Of a stretch of 7,686 bases of DNA, positions 5,858 through 7,686 are shown piece after piece. Position 1 is the stretch's first letter, and the number at the start of each line of letters is the position of its first letter. Under the pieces are notes generated by a model. That model did no database searches. It was not told where the DNA came from and was given only the letters and a program-made list of their open reading frames with translations. The stretch is from assembly GCA_903844785.1 (NCBI GenBank), contig CAIMVB010000093.1:1-7686 (forward strand). Direction: 5' to 3'. The translations under genes and the position numbers were made by a program. Origin of the DNA: an uncultured Rhodospirillales bacterium (GTDB taxonomy: Bacteria; Pseudomonadota; Alphaproteobacteria; Acetobacterales; Acetobacteraceae).

Positions 5858-7686
5858 TCAGGCAACCACCGCCCCATCGGGCCAGCGCCAGCTTGTGCCG
5901 TCACTGATGGCGAAGCGCTTGCTGGCGGTGCCATCGGCCACATAAATCATGCAGCGTGGGTAGCTTGCCGCGGCCGGCAAGCTGGCAACGGTATAGGATG
6001 GCAATTGGACAGGCGAACCCGCCTGCACCGCGCCGGTGCCCTTGGCCAGCAGCAAAAGTGCCACATTGGCATCTGCGCCCTGGGCAGTGATTTGCGGCGG
6101 CGCGCCACCGCCCGCGCCATTGATGCGCACGAAATTCACCGGCGTTGCTACCGCATTCACTTCAAGCGCGATATTGCCGCGACTATTAAGGCGCACTGGC
6201 GCAATATTCTTGGCAGATAACGCCAAAGGAATATTCGTATCCGTACCACTTGCGGCCAGGCTTGGCGTGCCGCCCGCAGCGCTGCCGCTGGCAGTGACTT
6301 GATTGACATTATTGGTAGGCGTGGAAACACCAAAAGCGTGGTTGCCTGCGGTACCACCCATGGTGATGGTACCGGCGGCCAGGCGCATTTGCTCCGCACC
6401 GCTCACGCTCATGCCTAGTGTGGTGGCGTTTGGTTGATAAAGTCCGGCATCCTGCGTGCCCACCATAACGCCTGGCCGATCCACGCGCCCTGCGGGGGCG
6501 GCGGAAGCGACAAAGCCATTGGTGCCGCTATTGATCAACGGGCCATCATTGCCATTCCCAAGCAGGGCCGGGGAGCCGAGATAAACTTGATTGGGCGTGC
6601 CGGTCACAACATTGGCAAGGTGAATGGCGGCTGAGCCATCATTCAGGCGGTTATAGAATTCCGCACGGAAGGCGAAGATATCCAGCCGGTTATTGCTGCC
6701 ATTCACACGGATGGCGTTGCTTTCGGCATCGTCAATACGCAGATTGCCGATTTGAACCCGCGCATTATTGCCATCAATTTGAATGCCCGTAGCGCCGACG
6801 ACTGGTACGCCATCGGATGGGTTCAGGCGTTCCGATTGCGTGGTGATATTGGCGATGCGCCCTTCAACGCCATTGCCATCAATCCAGATGCCGTATTTGG
6901 AGAAATCCGCATAGACATTGCTGGCGTAGAATTTCGTTGTGACGCCGGCGCTGGAGGAAGAAAAGCGGAGTGTGGAACGCGCGCCAAGGACAAAAATATC
7001 ATCCAGGAAAACGCCATCAACCTTGCGGAAAACCAAGGCATCTTGATTAGCCTGCTGCCATGCTAGCACATTCTGGTCATTGCTTTGGAAGGTCCAGAAA
7101 TGCACATGTTCCAGCCGGCAAATATCGTAGCAGCGATCAACTTCCACGCCGCGGGTGAAGACCTGGCCGCGCAGGCGCTTGATACTCATGCGGCCGGAAT
7201 TATCGCACCAGATGCCGCGATTGACGCTGACCAGAAAAATATTCTCGAAATCCACCGCACCCAGGCAATCCTGCACGCGGAAGACGTAATCATAATCGGT
7301 CGGTGCCCAGGTGGCGCTTGGCGCGCCATGGTATTGGCGAATGGCGATATCGCGCACGATTGAACCACGCGCCATGGTGCCGGAGAAGGTAAAGGGCGTG
7401 AAGCCCGCCTGGTCTATCTTGAACCAGGTTCCATTGGCTTCATTCGGGCTTTCAGTAAAGCCGGCGCCTTGGAGCGTGACGGTGACGCCATTGATGATGA
7501 TGGGGCTTGCGATACGATAAATGCGTGCGCCGAATTGCAGCACGCCGCCACCAGCAAGCTTAAGCGCATTGAGTGCTGCTTGAATGGCTGGCGCGTCATC
7601 GGCAAGGCCATTGCCGACGGCGCCGTAATCACGCACATGAACGGGCCGATCCGCGAGCAGGCCGGATCGCAGCTGCGCGACACTCG
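5858..7686 (-). CDS. Phage tail spike/fibre with pectate-lyase-3-like beta-helix (N-terminus outside window)
   Basis: The minus frame is open to the right edge. A GTG at 7636 could be a start, but it encodes the Val of VRDYGAVGNGLADDAPAIQA, the conserved opening of the Pectate_lyase_3 beta-helix, and 16 further codons upstream (SVAQLRSGLLADRPVH) read like a tail-spike N-terminus, so the gene is almost surely longer. From the GTG there are 592 residues. Residues 1 to about 365 form the right-handed beta-helix, with repeated short G-I-x-I-x-G-N-N turns (250-320). Residues 444-482 and 500-538 are two related repeat units. Residues 547-592 (ASLPAAASYP, MIYVADGT, FAISDGTSWRWPDG) resemble the C-terminal tip domain of many tail fibres. 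The family covers virion receptor-binding proteins, often polysaccharide depolymerases; catalytic residues cannot be assigned by eye. It is probably extracellular on a particle. It could belong to a prophage, tailocin or gene-transfer-type particle. Confidence 0.85.
   Translation of the reverse strand, partial: SVAQLRSGLLADRPVHVRDYGAVGNGLADDAPAIQAALNALKLAGGGVLQFGARIYRIASPIIINGVTVTLQGAGFTESPNEANGTWFKIDQAGFTPFTFSGTMARGSIVRDIAIRQYHGAPSATWAPTDYDYVFRVQDCLGAVDFENIFLVSVNRGIWCDNSGRMSIKRLRGQVFTRGVEVDRCYDICRLEHVHFWTFQSNDQNVLAWQQANQDALVFRKVDGVFLDDIFVLGARSTLRFSSSSAGVTTKFYASNVYADFSKYGIWIDGNGVEGRIANITTQSERLNPSDGVPVVGATGIQIDGNNARVQIGNLRIDDAESNAIRVNGSNNRLDIFAFRAEFYNRLNDGSAAIHLANVVTGTPNQVYLGSPALLGNGNDGPLINSGTNGFVASAAPAGRVDRPGVMVGTQDAGLYQPNATTLGMSVSGAEQMRLAAGTITMGGTAGNHAFGVSTPTNNVNQVTASGSAAGGTPSLAASGTDTNIPLALSAKNIAPVRLNSRGNIALEVNAVATPVNFVRINGAGGGAPPQITAQGADANVALLLLAKGTGAVQAGSPVQLPSYTVASLPAAASYPRCMIYVADGTASKRFAISDGTSWRWPDGAVVA
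6023..6307 (-). repeat. Two related ~39-residue repeat units inside the tail spike
   Basis: Unit 1 (6307-6191, spike residues 444-482 counted from the GTG) and unit 2 (6139-6023, residues 500-538) align without gaps at a constant offset of 56 residues. They share VN..V, G, P, A.G.D.N, L.L.AK and V at matching positions. The pattern (A-x-G-x-D-x-N-hydrophobic stretch-K-G-T-G) is a known type of short beta repeat in phage tail fibres, probably forming a trimeric shaft. The DNA copies are diverged, so the duplication is old. Confidence 0.7.

Noticed and set aside
5782..5943. N-terminal extension of the small tail protein
   Set aside because: It would overlap the 3' end of the spike gene, read through the hairpin, and give an unlikely Pro/Arg-rich leader; the ATG at 5781 has a good ribosome binding site.
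6752..7363. Plus-strand open frames opposite the spike
   Set aside because: They mirror the beta-helix coding sequence, and no family similarity is apparent.
7634..7636. GTG at 7636 as the true start of the tail spike
   Set aside because: The codon falls inside the conserved VRDYGAVGNG opening of the beta-helix, and the frame continues open to the window edge with spike-like residues.

Overview
The window looks like chromosomal DNA from a GC-rich alphaproteobacterium, most likely Rhodospirillales/Acetobacteraceae (Roseomonas-like). Supporting signs are a Porin_4-type porin, a DUF3576 lipoprotein (a family I know mainly from Alphaproteobacteria), a TPR-glycosyltransferase fusion of a type common in this class, and strong GC bias at third codon positions. 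The taxonomic call rests on protein resemblance only; no rRNA or tRNA is present.

Layout. (1) Positions 1-672, minus strand: yggS, a PLP-binding homeostasis protein, cut at the left edge just before its C-terminus. (2) Positions 671-1324, plus strand: a divergent ThiE/TenI-type protein whose start codon shares the palindrome CATG with the yggS start. (3) Positions 1325-1499: a 175-bp leader holding two perfect short GC hairpins, the porin ribosome binding site and, on the minus strand, a possible relic of coding sequence. (4) Positions 1500-2738: a complete outer-membrane porin, followed by a UUCG-capped hairpin and a clear intrinsic terminator. (5) Positions 2830-3402: DUF3576 lipoprotein. 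(6) Positions 3436-5388: a 650-aa protein with eleven gapless 34-residue TPR units joined to a GT9/OGT-like glycosyltransferase domain. (7) Positions 5407-7686, minus strand and convergent: two phage-tail-type genes. These are a right-handed beta-helix (pectate-lyase-3-like) tail spike/fibre, cut by the right edge, and a small downstream structural protein, separated by a perfect 13-bp inverted repeat.

How the parts relate. The left half is core metabolism and cell envelope: PLP and thiamine functions, an outer-membrane channel and an outer-membrane lipoprotein. The right half is a phage-derived tail module whose 3' end lies 18 bp from a cytoplasmic TPR glycosyltransferase. The spike gene has the architecture of a receptor-binding or depolymerase protein: beta-helix, two related short repeat units, and a C-terminal tip domain. 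No integrase, attachment site, lysis or capsid gene is visible, so prophage, tailocin/injection particle, gene-transfer-agent-like particle or lone remnant cannot be told apart from this window. The most promising points are the tail module beside a protein glycosyltransferase candidate, the shared-start divergent pair, the structured porin leader, and the unexplained 13-bp hairpin between the tail genes.
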